Assembly: GCA_031548875.1 (NCBI GenBank) | Contig: JAVBQQ010000004.1 | Location: 1-64,000 of the forward strand | From: JAAYCI01 sp031548875 | Lineage (GTDB): Bacteria; Bacillota; Clostridia; Oscillospirales; Ruminococcaceae | Direction: 5' to 3' | Length of the DNA stretch: 64,000 bases | Shown here: piece by piece, positions 43,207-52,389 of the stretch | How the letters are laid out: the number at the start of each line of letters is the position of its first letter | Position numbering within the stretch: the first letter of the stretch is position 1 | The notes under the pieces: model-generated | Seen by the model: the letters and a program-made list of their open reading frames with translations, nothing else | Database searches by the model: none | Told to the model about the DNA's origin: nothing | Made by a program: the position numbers and the translations under genes

Positions 43207-43401
43207 ATGGAAAAGAATGAAAACTGGACCTGCCTGTGCTGCGGCAAGCCCCTTGTGCTGGACAAGGTGGTGTTTGAATACCTGGGGCACAGCGTCTCGC
43301 AGGACCTGTACAAGTGCCCGCAGTGCGGCAAGGTGTTGATACCGGGCGAACTGGCCGAGGGCAGGATGGCCGAAGTGGAAACAATGCTGGAAGACAAATG
43401 A
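43207..43401 (+). CDS. Small CxxC/CxxC redox or zinc-ribbon protein
   Basis: Sixty-four residues with CLCC (Cys9-Cys12) and CPQC (Cys37-Cys40), a rubredoxin-like knuckle pair. It corresponds to the small redox proteins found in Mop-type clusters (NCBI calls a related family after DVU_1557). GAGAGGGG precedes ATG 43207. Probably a carrier or chaperone for the oxidoreductase. Confidence 0.78.
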   Translation: MEKNENWTCLCCGKPLVLDKVVFEYLGHSVSQDLYKCPQCGKVLIPGELAEGRMAEVETMLEDK

Positions 43402-43488
43402 GAAACAGGCCGACGGGCATGCCCCGGTATGCATCCGTGTTGAACTGTGAAAAAGACGTATGACACCCTTGAGCATGAGGTGATGACG

Positions 43489-43911
43489 ATGGCAGGCAAG
43501 GAAGAGATGGCGGCCCAAATTTTCGAGAGCCGCGTGAATTGCGCGCAGGCCGTTTTGGGCGCTTTTGGCGAGGACTACGGCCTGGCGCCCGAGATGGCTT
43601 TGCGTGTGGCCTGCGGGTTTGCCGCCGGCATACGCAGTGCCAACGTATGTGGCGCCGCCTGTGGCGGCGTGATGGTGGTGGGACTGAAACACGGGCTGGA
43701 CAAAGAAACCTGCAACAGCGAGACGGACGCGTTCTTGCAGGCGTTTGCGCAGCGCGCCGGTGGCGGCAGCATCCTCTGCCGCGAGATACTGGGCTGTGAT
43801 GTCATGACGCCCGAGGGACGGGCCGATGCCATGGCCAGGAACGCGTTCGGCACCACCTGCCTGGGCGCTGTGAAGACTGCGGTAGAGATCCTGGAAGACA
43901 GCGGATATTGA
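43489..43911 (+). CDS. C-GCAxxG-C-C family redox protein
   Basis: A 140-residue protein with the family pattern NCAQ, a Cys in RVACGF, CGAACGG, a Cys in ETCNSE and CREILGCD. The fold binds redox cofactors, but the function is poorly known. ATG 43489 is preferred over GTG 43447 because GAGG lies eight bases upstream. It sits inside the aldehyde-oxidoreductase accessory operon, as its relatives do. I found no in-frame TGA that would make it a selenoprotein. Confidence 0.83.
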   Translation: MAGKEEMAAQIFESRVNCAQAVLGAFGEDYGLAPEMALRVACGFAAGIRSANVCGAACGGVMVVGLKHGLDKETCNSETDAFLQAFAQRAGGGSILCREILGCDVMTPEGRADAMARNAFGTTCLGAVKTAVEILEDSGY

Positions 43912-43997
43912 GCGCCGGTTCCATCTGGCGGAGACTTCCGCAGGCGGCCGGATGCCGAGAGGACAGGATATCGATTTGCCCGGAAAAGGAGAACGCA

Positions 43998-45389
43998 TTG
44001 AAAACACGGGACAAAACGAAATCGGAACAAACGGGGCGGGTGCTTTGCGAGACGGGCAGCATCTGCCCCGAATGCCTGCGGCGGCTGGACGCGAAACGGG
44101 TGGAACGGGACGGGGACATCTACCTTGAGAAGACCTGCCCCACGCACGGCGCCTTTCGCACGGTGGTGTGGCGTGGGGCGGAGAGTTATGCGCCTTGGGT
44201 GGGCGGCTTTGGGCCGGAGGCACAGGCGTCCCAACTGCGGGCGGACTGCCCTTACGGCTGCGGCATTTGCGAGGGACACGGGCAGTCCACCTGTTGCGTG
44301 CTGCTGGAGGTGACCGACAGGTGCGACCTGGGTTGCGTGTTCTGCTATGCGGGCGGAGGCAGGAATGCGCCGGATCCACCGTTGGATGCGCTTTTGAGCC
44401 GCTTGGATGCTTTTGACGGGGAGGAGCATAAGCCGTTTGTCTACCTCACCGGCGGCGAGCCAGCCCTGCGCGACGACCTGCCCGCGCTGGTGGCCGGTAT
44501 ACGGGCGCTGGGCTTCCCCCATGTGCAGCTGAACACGAACGGCCGCCGCCTGGCCGCTGACCCGGCTTTCGCCCGAACATTGGCCGACGCGGGGCTCTCC
44601 TTCGTCTTTTTGCAGTTTGACGGGACGACGGATGAGATCTACCGCGAGATACGCGGGCAGGCCTTGTTGGACGAAAAACGGCGGGCGATCGAAAACTGCG
44701 ATGCCGCCCTGTTGGGTGTCACGTTGGTGCCCACGCTGATACCCGGCGTGAATGTGGAAAATATCGGGGATATCATACGCTTTGGTATCGAACATTCGCC
44801 GGCGGTGCGGGGCGTGCATTTCCAGCCGGTCACCTATCTTGGACGGTATGCCGGCGAAGGCGCCCGCCCGCCCGATGCCGCCCGGGTGACGCTGCCCGAA
44901 GTGGTGCGGGCCATACACGAACAGATGGATGGTCTTGTGGAGGAGGGGGACATCGTGCCCTCGAGTTGCGACCACCCGCTGTGCGGCTTCCACGGGGACT
45001 TTATGGTGCTGCCCGACCGCACGCTGGAAGCCCTGACGCCAAAGCGCCCGGCTGAAGCCGCCTGCTGCTGCGCCGCGCCGACGGACGTTGAAAAGAACCG
45101 CAATTTTGTGGCGCGCCGATGGAAGCGCAGCGAGGACACCTGCTGCGCTACAGTGGACGCCGTCGCTGATCCCACCACGCTGGACGGCTTTTTGCAGCGG
45201 ATGAAGACGCACGGCTTTACGATTACGGGCATGGCGTTCCAGGATGCATACACGCTGGACCTTGCACGCCTTGGGGCGTGCAGCCTGCACGTGGTGGGCG
45301 AGGATGGCGGGGTGGCGCCCTTTTGCGCCTATTACATGACAGACGCGAATGGAGCAAGGCTTTTTGAGAGACGAGAGGAACTGCGCTGA
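43998..45389 (+). CDS. Radical SAM protein of the Mop accessory cluster (TrsS-like)
   Basis: A 463-residue radical-SAM enzyme. An N-terminal CxxC ribbon (CPECLRRLD, CPTHG) precedes the SAM cluster motif CDLGCVFC (Cys109, 113, 116) and a GGEP motif (LTGGEPALRDD). A C-terminal part carries further cysteines (SSCDHPLCGF, ACCCA, TCCATVD). The start is TTG 43998 behind AAGGAG. It resembles the TrsS group that travels with TrsM methyltransferases and Mop; some members are selenoproteins, this one apparently not. Possibly a cofactor- or peptide-modifying enzyme. Confidence 0.8.
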   Translation: MKTRDKTKSEQTGRVLCETGSICPECLRRLDAKRVERDGDIYLEKTCPTHGAFRTVVWRGAESYAPWVGGFGPEAQASQLRADCPYGCGICEGHGQSTCCVLLEVTDRCDLGCVFCYAGGGRNAPDPPLDALLSRLDAFDGEEHKPFVYLTGGEPALRDDLPALVAGIRALGFPHVQLNTNGRRLAADPAFARTLADAGLSFVFLQFDGTTDEIYREIRGQALLDEKRRAIENCDAALLGVTLVPTLIPGVNVENIGDIIRFGIEHSPAVRGVHFQPVTYLGRYAGEGARPPDAARVTLPEVVRAIHEQMDGLVEEGDIVPSSCDHPLCGFHGDFMVLPDRTLEALTPKRPAEAACCCAAPTDVEKNRNFVARRWKRSEDTCCATVDAVADPTTLDGFLQRMKTHGFTITGMAFQDAYTLDLARLGACSLHVVGEDGGVAPFCAYYMTDANGARLFERREELR

Positions 45390-46047
45390 AGCCTCTTTTT
45401 ACGATACGGAAAGGGCGGCGGATGTCGCGCCGGCCCTGCGCCCGGGCGGCCTGCACACCACCGCATGGGCGCTGGATGCCTGCGGCCTGCACACGGGGGC
45501 GTGCCTTCTGGACGTGGGCTGTGGGGCGGGCGCCACCCTGCGGTTTTTGCGCGGGCGGGGGTATGCCTGCCGGGGGGTGGACGTATCCGACAGCATGTTG
45601 GCTGCGGCGGCGTCTGGTGGCGCGGAAGTGCAGAAGGCTTCGGCGTCTGCGCTGCCGTTTGGGGAGGGGCTTTTTGATGGCGTCCTGTTCGAGTGCAGCC
45701 TTTCGGCCATGCAAGATCGGGACGGCGCGCTGGGCGAAGCGTGCCGCGTGCTGAAGCCGGGCGGTTTTCTCCTCCTGTGCGACCTTTTTGCGCCGGGTCC
45801 GGGTGCGCATGTGGGATGGCCCGCGCCCGGCCCGCTGGACAGCTCCCTGCTTTTTTTGGAAAGAACCGGCTTTCGGCTGCTTTGCCGACAGGATTTTACG
45901 CGGGAGATGAGGGCGTTCTACGCGCAGATGGTTTTTTCGCTGGGCGAAGCAGAGGCCCGGCAGGCTTTTTGGGGCGGATGCGCAGAGGGCTTTGAGGGTA
46001 AGGATATCTGTTATCTCGCGCTGGTGTGCGGGAGGGACGATAGATGA
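45349..46047 (+). CDS. Class I SAM-dependent methyltransferase (TrsM-like)
   Basis: A 232-residue methyltransferase with motif I LLDVGCGAGATLRFL, the acidic SAM ligand in CRGVDVSDSM and a post-I LKPGGFLLLCDLF. It overlaps the radical-SAM gene by 41 bases if ATG 45349 is used; a later start is possible. The stop overlaps the ligase start (ATGA). Constant pairing with the radical-SAM protein suggests successive steps in one modification. Confidence 0.8.
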   Translation: MEQGFLRDERNCAEASFYDTERAADVAPALRPGGLHTTAWALDACGLHTGACLLDVGCGAGATLRFLRGRGYACRGVDVSDSMLAAAASGGAEVQKASASALPFGEGLFDGVLFECSLSAMQDRDGALGEACRVLKPGGFLLLCDLFAPGPGAHVGWPAPGPLDSSLLFLERTGFRLLCRQDFTREMRAFYAQMVFSLGEAEARQAFWGGCAEGFEGKDICYLALVCGRDDR

Positions 46048-47345
46048 AAAAAACGACATTAGACGGTTGGATAGATGCAACAATTGGCCCCGGCACGACG
46101 CTGGAGGAGTACCAGCTGCGCATGCTGCGGAAGACGCTGGCGCTGGTGCGGCGGCACAGCCGCTATGGGGCGGAGAAGTTTGCGGCCGTCTCGCCCGAAG
46201 AGATACACACCCTGGCCGATGTGCATAAGCTGCCCTTCACCACGGCGAAAGAGGTGGCCGAATACGGGCAGGGAATGCTTTGCGTGGGCGGCCGGGAGAT
46301 CCACCGTATCGTGACCATCCCCACCTCGGGCACATCGGGTGCGGCCAAGCGGTTGTTTTTTACACAGGAAGACCAGGAATTGACCCGGGATTTCTTCCAC
46401 CACGGTATGCTGAACCTGACGGGGCCGGGCGGGCGGGTACTCGTCCTGCTGCCCTGCGACACGCCCGGCAACACCGGCGCGCTGTTGTGCGAGGCGCTGG
46501 GGCGCGTCCCTGCCGAAGCGCTTCCATTCGGTATCGTGACAGCCGAGAACGCGGATGAAGCGGAAGCGCTGCTGCTGGAGAGTGAAGCGGATGCGATCGT
46601 AGGCATTCCCACGCAGCTGCTGTGGTTGGCTGGCGGGCCGCTGGCGGGCTGCATCCGGAGGGCGGGCAGGCTGAAAAGTGCGCTGTTGGCCACCGATCAT
46701 GTGCCCGCCCCGCTTGCAAAGCGCATCGAACAGGCGTGGGGGTGCAGGGTGTTCGAGCACTACGGCCTGACAGAGAGCGGCCTGGGCGGCGGAGTGAGCT
46801 GCGAGGCACAGGGCGGCTATCACCTGCGCGAGGCGGACCTGCTGGTCGAAATAGTGGATGCAGAAACGGGCCAGCCACTGCCCGACGGGCAGGAGGGGGA
46901 GGTGGTGTTCACCACGCTCACCCGCAGGGCCATGCCGCTCATCCGCTACCGCACAGGCGACCGGGCGTGTTTTTCGCTGCGGCCCTGCGCCTGCGGCAGT
47001 TCCCTGCGCACCCTGTGCAGGGTGGAGGGCCGCAGCCGGGAAACAGCCCAACTGCCCGGCGGCATTTCGCTTTCGCTGGCGCAGCTGGATGAGATCCTGT
47101 TCGCTGTGCCCGGTCTTGTGGATTATAGCCCCGCCCTGCGGCGGGGCCCGGGCGGCGATGGGCTATCCATTGCGTACACGGCGGGCCGGGGCGCAATGGA
47201 TAGCGCCATACGGGCAGGGATACAAGAAGCGCTCGAAGGGAGCTTTCTGGGGCCACTCATCGCCGCCGGGTGCGTCCTCGACATCCGGCCCGGCTACCGG
47301 CGCGCTGAGGACGGCAGGGCGCTGCACAAAAGAACCTGGGAATGA
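46044..47345 (+). CDS. AMP-dependent CoA ligase (PaaK-like) of the Mop cluster
   Basis: A 433-residue adenylate-forming protein with P-loop TIPTSGTSGAAKRLFF, motif FEHYGLTESGLGG and IRYRTGDRACF, as in phenylacetate-CoA ligases. It may activate the acid made by the aldehyde oxidoreductase, or act in cofactor maturation like relatives found in Mop neighbourhoods (DVU_1553 group). Translationally coupled to the methyltransferase. Confidence 0.82.
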   Translation: MKKTTLDGWIDATIGPGTTLEEYQLRMLRKTLALVRRHSRYGAEKFAAVSPEEIHTLADVHKLPFTTAKEVAEYGQGMLCVGGREIHRIVTIPTSGTSGAAKRLFFTQEDQELTRDFFHHGMLNLTGPGGRVLVLLPCDTPGNTGALLCEALGRVPAEALPFGIVTAENADEAEALLLESEADAIVGIPTQLLWLAGGPLAGCIRRAGRLKSALLATDHVPAPLAKRIEQAWGCRVFEHYGLTESGLGGGVSCEAQGGYHLREADLLVEIVDAETGQPLPDGQEGEVVFTTLTRRAMPLIRYRTGDRACFSLRPCACGSSLRTLCRVEGRSRETAQLPGGISLSLAQLDEILFAVPGLVDYSPALRRGPGGDGLSIAYTAGRGAMDSAIRAGIQEALEGSFLGPLIAAGCVLDIRPGYRRAEDGRALHKRTWE

Positions 47346-47355
47346 GGCATCAAGT

Positions 47356-48396
47356 TTGAAGACATTTTTTGAAAACGTACTGGCCGCGCTGCGCGGCGAT
47401 GAAAGTGTGGTGCTCGCGTCGGTGGCGAAGCGGACGGGTTCCGCCCCGCGCGACGTGGATGCGTGGATGATGGTGCATGCAGACGGCCGCGTGACGGGCA
47501 CCATTGGCGGCGGCAGCATGGAGGCCATGGCCATCGAAGAGGGGGGCCGCCTTTTGGCGGCGGGCGCCTCGCAGATAAAAAAATACGCGCTCTCGGCGGC
47601 CGAAGCGGCCGGCACGGGCATGATATGCGGCGGTGAGGTGCTGGTGTGCTTTGTGCACCTGGCCGCGGGAGATACGCAGAACATCGAGCTGATGGAGCGG
47701 GTCGTGGCCTGCCAGCGGGGCGTCGAGCGCGCCTGGCTGGTGGCAAGGGTGACGGACGCGGGCGAAGGGCGGTTGTTCGTGTGCGCAGAGGGAGAAGGGG
47801 CGGTGACCGCCTTTCCCGACGAGGGTGCTGCGGTACCGGCGATGCAGGAACTGTGCGGCTCACCGCAGGGCACGTCCATCCGCAGGGGGGACGCGACCTA
47901 CACCGTAGAGCTCATCCCGGGTGTGGACAGAGCGTTTGTTTTTGGCGGCGGCCACATCAGCAAGGCGCTGGTGCCCATCCTGGGCAGTGTGGGTTTCCGC
48001 GTGACGGTGGTGGACGACCGCTCGGCGTTTGCAAACCCCGAGCGCTTTCCCACGGCCGACGAATGCCTTGTGGGCTTTGGCGAGGAACTGTTTGCGGGTT
48101 TGGGGTTTTGCGCGCAGAGCTATGTCGTCATCGTGACGCGCGGCCACCTTTCGGACAAAGAGGTGTTGCAGTATACGCTGAAATACGGCAAAGACGCCGC
48201 CTACATCGGCATGATCGGCAGCAGGGCAAAACGGGAAGCCACCTACGCGGCACTGGAAGCGGAGGGCGTCTCGCGCGACCTTCTGGCGGGCGTGCACTCG
48301 CCCATCGGCCTGCCCATTGGCGCGCGCACGCCGGAGGAGATCGCCGTCTGCATCGCGGCCGAGATGATACAGGTGCGGGCGGGGCGGTCAACATAA
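47356..48396 (+). CDS. xdhC: XdhC-family molybdenum cofactor maturation protein
   Basis: A 346-residue XdhC/CoxI protein. The N-terminal XdhC domain (SAPRDVDAWMMVHADG, TIGGGSMEAMA) is followed by a Rossmann domain (AFVFGGGHISKALVP, IGMIGSRAKR). XdhC proteins bind Moco and enable its sulfuration before insertion into xanthine-oxidase-family enzymes, which fits the upstream aldehyde oxidoreductase. TTG 47356 is chosen because GAGG lies eight bases upstream. Last gene before a strong terminator. Confidence 0.9.
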   Translation: MKTFFENVLAALRGDESVVLASVAKRTGSAPRDVDAWMMVHADGRVTGTIGGGSMEAMAIEEGGRLLAAGASQIKKYALSAAEAAGTGMICGGEVLVCFVHLAAGDTQNIELMERVVACQRGVERAWLVARVTDAGEGRLFVCAEGEGAVTAFPDEGAAVPAMQELCGSPQGTSIRRGDATYTVELIPGVDRAFVFGGGHISKALVPILGSVGFRVTVVDDRSAFANPERFPTADECLVGFGEELFAGLGFCAQSYVVIVTRGHLSDKEVLQYTLKYGKDAAYIGMIGSRAKREATYAALEAEGVSRDLLAGVHSPIGLPIGARTPEEIAVCIAAEMIQVRAGRST

Positions 48397-48419
48397 AAAG
48401 GCATAAAACAGCACAAACA

Positions 48420-48456
48420 AACCCCCCGTCGGGCCGTATGGCCTGCCGGGGGGTTC
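48420..48456. terminator. Terminator between convergent xdhC and binding-protein genes
   Basis: AACCCCCCG/CGGGGGGTT outer stem with an inner GGCC-containing hairpin; works for both strands. Confidence 0.8.
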
Positions 48457-48492
48457 CTGTTCAGGAAAAGCAAAACATTTGTTGGATATCGC

Positions 48493-49857
48493 TTACGCGT
48501 CGTTCGCGTGCAGTTCGTTGTACTCTTCGGTGGTCACAGGGGTCCACTCGCTGTACTTGGCAAAGTCGAGGGTGGCATCGTAGTACTCGTCCACGTTGTC
48601 CGCCGTGATGCACATGGTGGGCGTGAAGGAGTTGGCAGGCATGTCGTTGGCGTCAAACTCGCCCGAGAAGATGCCATGGATGAGATCCACAGCGCCCTTG
48701 CCGTTGTAGTAGGGGATGTTGGTGGCAGTAGCCATCACTTCGCCGCTCTTGATGTAGTCCAGCGCTTCGCGGGTGCCGTCGGCGCAGGTGACAACCTTCA
48801 GGGATTCGCCGGGGGTCAGGCTGTGCTGCTTGATCTCCTGGATGACGCCGGGCAGCTGGCTGTCCATCTCGACGATGAGCAGGTCCATGTCCTGGTGGGC
48901 GGTGAGCAGGTCGGAAGATGCCTTCTGGCCGGCAGCGGCATCGGTGCCGTCGCCCACGCCAACGCCCACAAAGTTCAGGCCCTGGTCAGAGATATCCAGC
49001 TTGCCTTTGTTCTTCAGTTCCAGCCAGTAGTTGTAGCCTTCGAGGATGGCGTCGTACTTGCTCTCGTAGGGCTTGCCGTCCATCTCCGCCTTCTGGTACA
49101 GGTAGCCGGAGATCCAGCCGCAGGGGCGGCTGTTCGAGTCGGCATCGCTCATCTTGGAGATGGTCATGCCCACGGTGAGCACTTCGCCGGGTTTGTACAG
49201 CTCTTCGGCGCAGGAGATGCCCACCTGGAAGCCGGACTCGTTACTGCCGGACAGCAGGGTGGTCACCATCTGGTAATCGTCGTTGGCGGCTGTGGGGCCG
49301 GTGACGACGACAGGGATACCGGCCTCCACGCAGCGGGCGATGTCCGCGGTGCTGGAGTGCAGGTCAACGGCGTTCAGCACGATGGCGTCCACCTTCTGGG
49401 TGATAAAGGTGTCGATCTGGGTCTGCTGCAGGGCCAGGTCGAAGTTGGCGTTCTGCTCGATGAGCGTGTAGCCATAGTCTTCAGCGGCCTGTTTGGCAGA
49501 ATCCATCATGCCAACGAAGAAGGTGCTGCCCAAGCTGGCCGCGGCCCAGCCGATGGTCACATCGTCTTTGGGCTCCACGGGCAGGGCTTTTTGCACGTCG
49601 GCGCGGCTGTCCAGATGGGTGGGCTGCACGCCCGACAGGGGAAGGATGTCTTCCATCTGCATCAGCTGCTCGTAGGAAGAGAGTTCGCTGCCGCTCGCAG
49701 CGGAGGTGTCGCCGCCGGTGGACGCAGCGCCGCTGCCACTGGTGGCCGCAGGTGTGCTGCCGCTAGCGGCGCCACTGCCGCCGCCCGAACCGCCACAAGC
49801 GGCCAGGGGAAGGGCTGCCATTGCCAGAACGATGATACATGCCAGAAGTTTTTTCAT
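48493..49857 (-). CDS. Sugar-type ABC transporter substrate-binding lipoprotein (paralogue A)
   Basis: A 454-residue lipoprotein (lipobox LAAC, Cys21; Gly/Ser linker) with an RbsB-like Peripla_BP_4 fold: TIGWAAASLGSTFFVGMMDSA, VDAIVLNAVD, GIPVVVTGPTA, LIVEMDSQLPGV. It has exactly the same length as, and is highly similar to, the protein at 50839-52203. It is the last gene of the leftward transporter operon. Two binding proteins feeding one permease would widen the ligand range. Confidence 0.92.
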   Translation of the reverse strand: MKKLLACIIVLAMAALPLAACGGSGGGSGAASGSTPAATSGSGAASTGGDTSAASGSELSSYEQLMQMEDILPLSGVQPTHLDSRADVQKALPVEPKDDVTIGWAAASLGSTFFVGMMDSAKQAAEDYGYTLIEQNANFDLALQQTQIDTFITQKVDAIVLNAVDLHSSTADIARCVEAGIPVVVTGPTAANDDYQMVTTLLSGSNESGFQVGISCAEELYKPGEVLTVGMTISKMSDADSNSRPCGWISGYLYQKAEMDGKPYESKYDAILEGYNYWLELKNKGKLDISDQGLNFVGVGVGDGTDAAAGQKASSDLLTAHQDMDLLIVEMDSQLPGVIQEIKQHSLTPGESLKVVTCADGTREALDYIKSGEVMATATNIPYYNGKGAVDLIHGIFSGEFDANDMPANSFTPTMCITADNVDEYYDATLDFAKYSEWTPVTTEEYNELHANDA

Positions 49858-49905
49858 TCGGATCCTCCTTTTTCATAAGCAAATCGCTTATCTGTGCGTA
49901 TAACT

Positions 49906-49927
49906 CACGGCGCCGGATGGCACCGTG
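49906..49927 (-). other. Intercistronic hairpin between SDR and binding protein A
   Basis: CACGGTGCC/GGCGCCGTG (one G-T pair) around a four-base loop, no T run. Confidence 0.6.
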
Positions 49928-49952
49928 CTGTTACCTGATTTGCCGCCCGCCG

Positions 49953-50747
49953 CTAGACCAGTAGCTGGTATCCGCCGTCGATGGTGAATACCGACCCGGT
50001 GATCTGCGCGGCTGCGGGCGATGCGAGGAAAACGGCGAGGGCGCCCACCTCGATGGGTTCGCCAAAACGCCGCACCGGCATCTTGTTGATGATATACTCG
50101 AAAGCGTCTTCGGGGATGAATTTGGACAGCTCGGTGTTGGTGAAGCCGGGGGCGATGGCGTTGACACGCACATCATACTTGCCAAGCTCTGTGGCCATAC
50201 AGTGGGTAAAGTGGTTCTCGGCGGCCTTGGAGCTGGAATAGGGAGACATGGCCTGTGTTCTGACAACGATGTCGGCGGCATTGGAGGTGACGTTGATGAT
50301 GCAACCGCCCCTGCCGCCATCCCGCAGGCGCTTGCCCACCTCGTAGGTCATATGTACGGTGCCGTTCAGGTTCGTGTTGATGACGTTGTACCAATCGGTC
50401 AGGTTCTCGTCCATGTCCAACAGTTCGCTCACACAGGAGATGCCCGCATTGTTCACAAGGATATCGAAGGAGCCGAAGGCGTCGTATGCTTCGGCAACCA
50501 CCCTGCGCACGCTGGAAATGTCTGAGATATCCCCGGAAAAGCTGGCGTATTTGCCGCCAAAAGGCGCTAGTTCGGCCAACGTTTCCTGGGCTTTGGCGGT
50601 GTCGCGGCAGATGATGGCGACATTGGCGCCGTTTTCGGCCATGGCCAGGGCGATACCTTTGCCCAGCCCCCGGTTGCCGCCGGTGATGAGGGCGTTTTTA
50701 CCCGCGAGGCTGAACGCCTCTTTCATGGAAGTGATAGGTGTGATCAT
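49953..50747 (-). CDS. Short-chain dehydrogenase/reductase inside the transporter operon
   Basis: A 264-residue SDR with the cofactor loop ITGGNRGLGKGI, NNAG, a catalytic Ser in NVTSNAAD and YSSSK. It resembles sugar-acid and polyol dehydrogenases (KduD-like). AGAGGAG lies eight bases before ATG 50747; the longer frame has no ribosome site. It sits between the two binding-protein genes, so it probably acts on the imported sugar or polyol. Confidence 0.88.
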   Translation of the reverse strand: MITPITSMKEAFSLAGKNALITGGNRGLGKGIALAMAENGANVAIICRDTAKAQETLAELAPFGGKYASFSGDISDISSVRRVVAEAYDAFGSFDILVNNAGISCVSELLDMDENLTDWYNVINTNLNGTVHMTYEVGKRLRDGGRGGCIINVTSNAADIVVRTQAMSPYSSSKAAENHFTHCMATELGKYDVRVNAIAPGFTNTELSKFIPEDAFEYIINKMPVRRFGEPIEVGALAVFLASPAAAQITGSVFTIDGGYQLLV

Positions 50748-50776
50748 AATCGCCGCTCCTCTCTGTTGGGCGAGGG

Positions 50777-50820
50777 GCATGCAGGGCCTTACAAATCTTC
50801 CAGGTGGACGCCCTGCATGC
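50777..50820 (-). other. Inverted repeat between binding protein B and SDR
   Basis: GCATGCAGGGC and GCCCTGCATGC (11 bp, perfect) separated by 22 bases, just after the stop of binding protein B. A likely mRNA 3'-stabiliser or partial terminator that favours binding-protein expression. Confidence 0.65.
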
Positions 50821-50838
50821 AAAGCTCGCGGAATGAGC

Positions 50839-52203
50839 TCAGTCGTTTGCGTGGGCTGTGTTGTACTCGTCGGTGGTCATGGGTTCCCACGGGATATACT
50901 TGGCGAAGGGCTGGCCCTCCACGTAGTATTCGTCCACATTGCCCGCGTTGACGCACTGGGTGGGTGTGATGGAGTTGGCGGGCATGTCGTTCTGCTCTGC
51001 GCCACCGGTGGTAAAGATCTTGTGGATAAGTTCCACGGCCACGCGGCCGGGATATTCTGGGGCGTTGGTGGCGGTGGCCATCAGCTCGCCGCTCTTGATA
51101 TAATCCAGGCTCTCGATGGTGGCGTCGGCGCAGGTGACGATCTTCAGGTCTTCGCCGGGGGTGAGGCCGTGCTGTTTGATCTCCTGGTACACGCCGGGCA
51201 GCTGGCTGTCCATCTCCACGACAAGCAGGTCCATGTCGGGATGGGCGGTCAACAGGTCGGAAGAGGCTTTTTGGCCCGCGGCGGCATCGGTGCCGTCGCC
51301 CATGCCCACGCCCACGAAGTTGACACCCTTGTCGGACGCGTCCACCTTGCCTTTGGCTTTTAGCTCCACCCAGATGTTGTAGCCGTCGAGGTAGGCGTCA
51401 TAGATGCTGTCGTAGGGGTTGCCGGCCATCTCGGCCGCCTGGTACAGGTAGCCGCTGATCCAGCCGCAGGGGCGGCTGTTGGAGAAGCCGTCGCTGATCT
51501 TGGAGACGGTCATGCCTACCTGTAGCACCTCGCCGTCCTTGTACAGTTCTTCGGCGGTGTATTTGCCCACCTCGAAGCCGGCGTCGTTGCAACCGGAGAG
51601 GAAGTTGGTGACGATCTCGTAATCGTCGTACGCGGCGGTGGGGCCGGTGACGATGACCGGGATGCCGGCCTCCACGCAGCGGTTGATGTCATTTGTGCTG
51701 GAGTAGAGGTCCACGGCGTTCAGCACGATGGCGTCTACGCCCTGGGTGATGAACGTATCCACGTGGGTGCTTTGCAGCGCCAGGTCGAAGTTTGCGTTCT
51801 GCTCGATGAACTTGTAGCCGTACTCTTCGGCGGCATCCCGCGCCGAGCCCACCATGGCCTCGAAATAGGTGCTGCCCATGCTGGCGCCGGCCCAGCCAAT
51901 GGTCACGTCGTCCTTGGGTTCAACAGGCAGGGCTTTTTTTACGTCTGCCCGGCTGTCCAGATGGGAGGGGGCAAGGCTGGCAAGCGGCAGGACGTCTTCC
52001 ATGGCCATCAGCTGGTCGTAGGCCGAAAGATCTGAGCCCGCCGCATCACTCTGGGCGGCGGAAGAGCCTGTGCCGCTTGTGGCGGTGGAGGCGGGGGTGC
52101 TGGCAGCCGGTGTAGAAGCGCTGCCGCCGGAGTTGCCGCTACAGGCGGCCAGGGGAAGGGTGATAAGTGCCAGTGCGAGGATACATGCCAATAGCCTTTT
52201 CAT
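50839..52203 (-). CDS. Sugar-type ABC transporter substrate-binding lipoprotein (paralogue B)
   Basis: A 454-residue lipoprotein (lipobox LAAC, Cys21) with the same domain layout as paralogue A: TIGWAGASMGSTYFEAMVGSA, VDAIVLNAVD, GIPVIVTGPTA, LVVEMDSQLPGV. AGGAGGG precedes ATG 52203. Differences cluster in ligand-facing loops and the C-terminal region, consistent with different ligands. Confidence 0.92.
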   Translation of the reverse strand: MKRLLACILALALITLPLAACSGNSGGSASTPAASTPASTATSGTGSSAAQSDAAGSDLSAYDQLMAMEDVLPLASLAPSHLDSRADVKKALPVEPKDDVTIGWAGASMGSTYFEAMVGSARDAAEEYGYKFIEQNANFDLALQSTHVDTFITQGVDAIVLNAVDLYSSTNDINRCVEAGIPVIVTGPTAAYDDYEIVTNFLSGCNDAGFEVGKYTAEELYKDGEVLQVGMTVSKISDGFSNSRPCGWISGYLYQAAEMAGNPYDSIYDAYLDGYNIWVELKAKGKVDASDKGVNFVGVGMGDGTDAAAGQKASSDLLTAHPDMDLLVVEMDSQLPGVYQEIKQHGLTPGEDLKIVTCADATIESLDYIKSGELMATATNAPEYPGRVAVELIHKIFTTGGAEQNDMPANSITPTQCVNAGNVDEYYVEGQPFAKYIPWEPMTTDEYNTAHAND

Positions 52204-52389
52204 TGTTTTTCCCTCCTGCTTGTGTTCGAAAATGCCTGTGTGATAAGAGAAACTGCCAAACGGACACCGCCGCATTCGAGGATATCCAGTTTGGCTGTTT
52301 CTTTCATTTTGAGGAACGGCTTCCTGTGGCGCCCCTGGTATGATTATGTTGCATGGAGCCACTTTGTGATGTTGACAGAGCGCTTATCC

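Noticed and set aside
43489..45389. Selenocysteine (in-frame TGA) in the C-GCAxxG-C-C or radical-SAM genes
   Set aside because: Relatives can be selenoproteins, but both frames here reach full family length with ordinary codons and no internal TGA.
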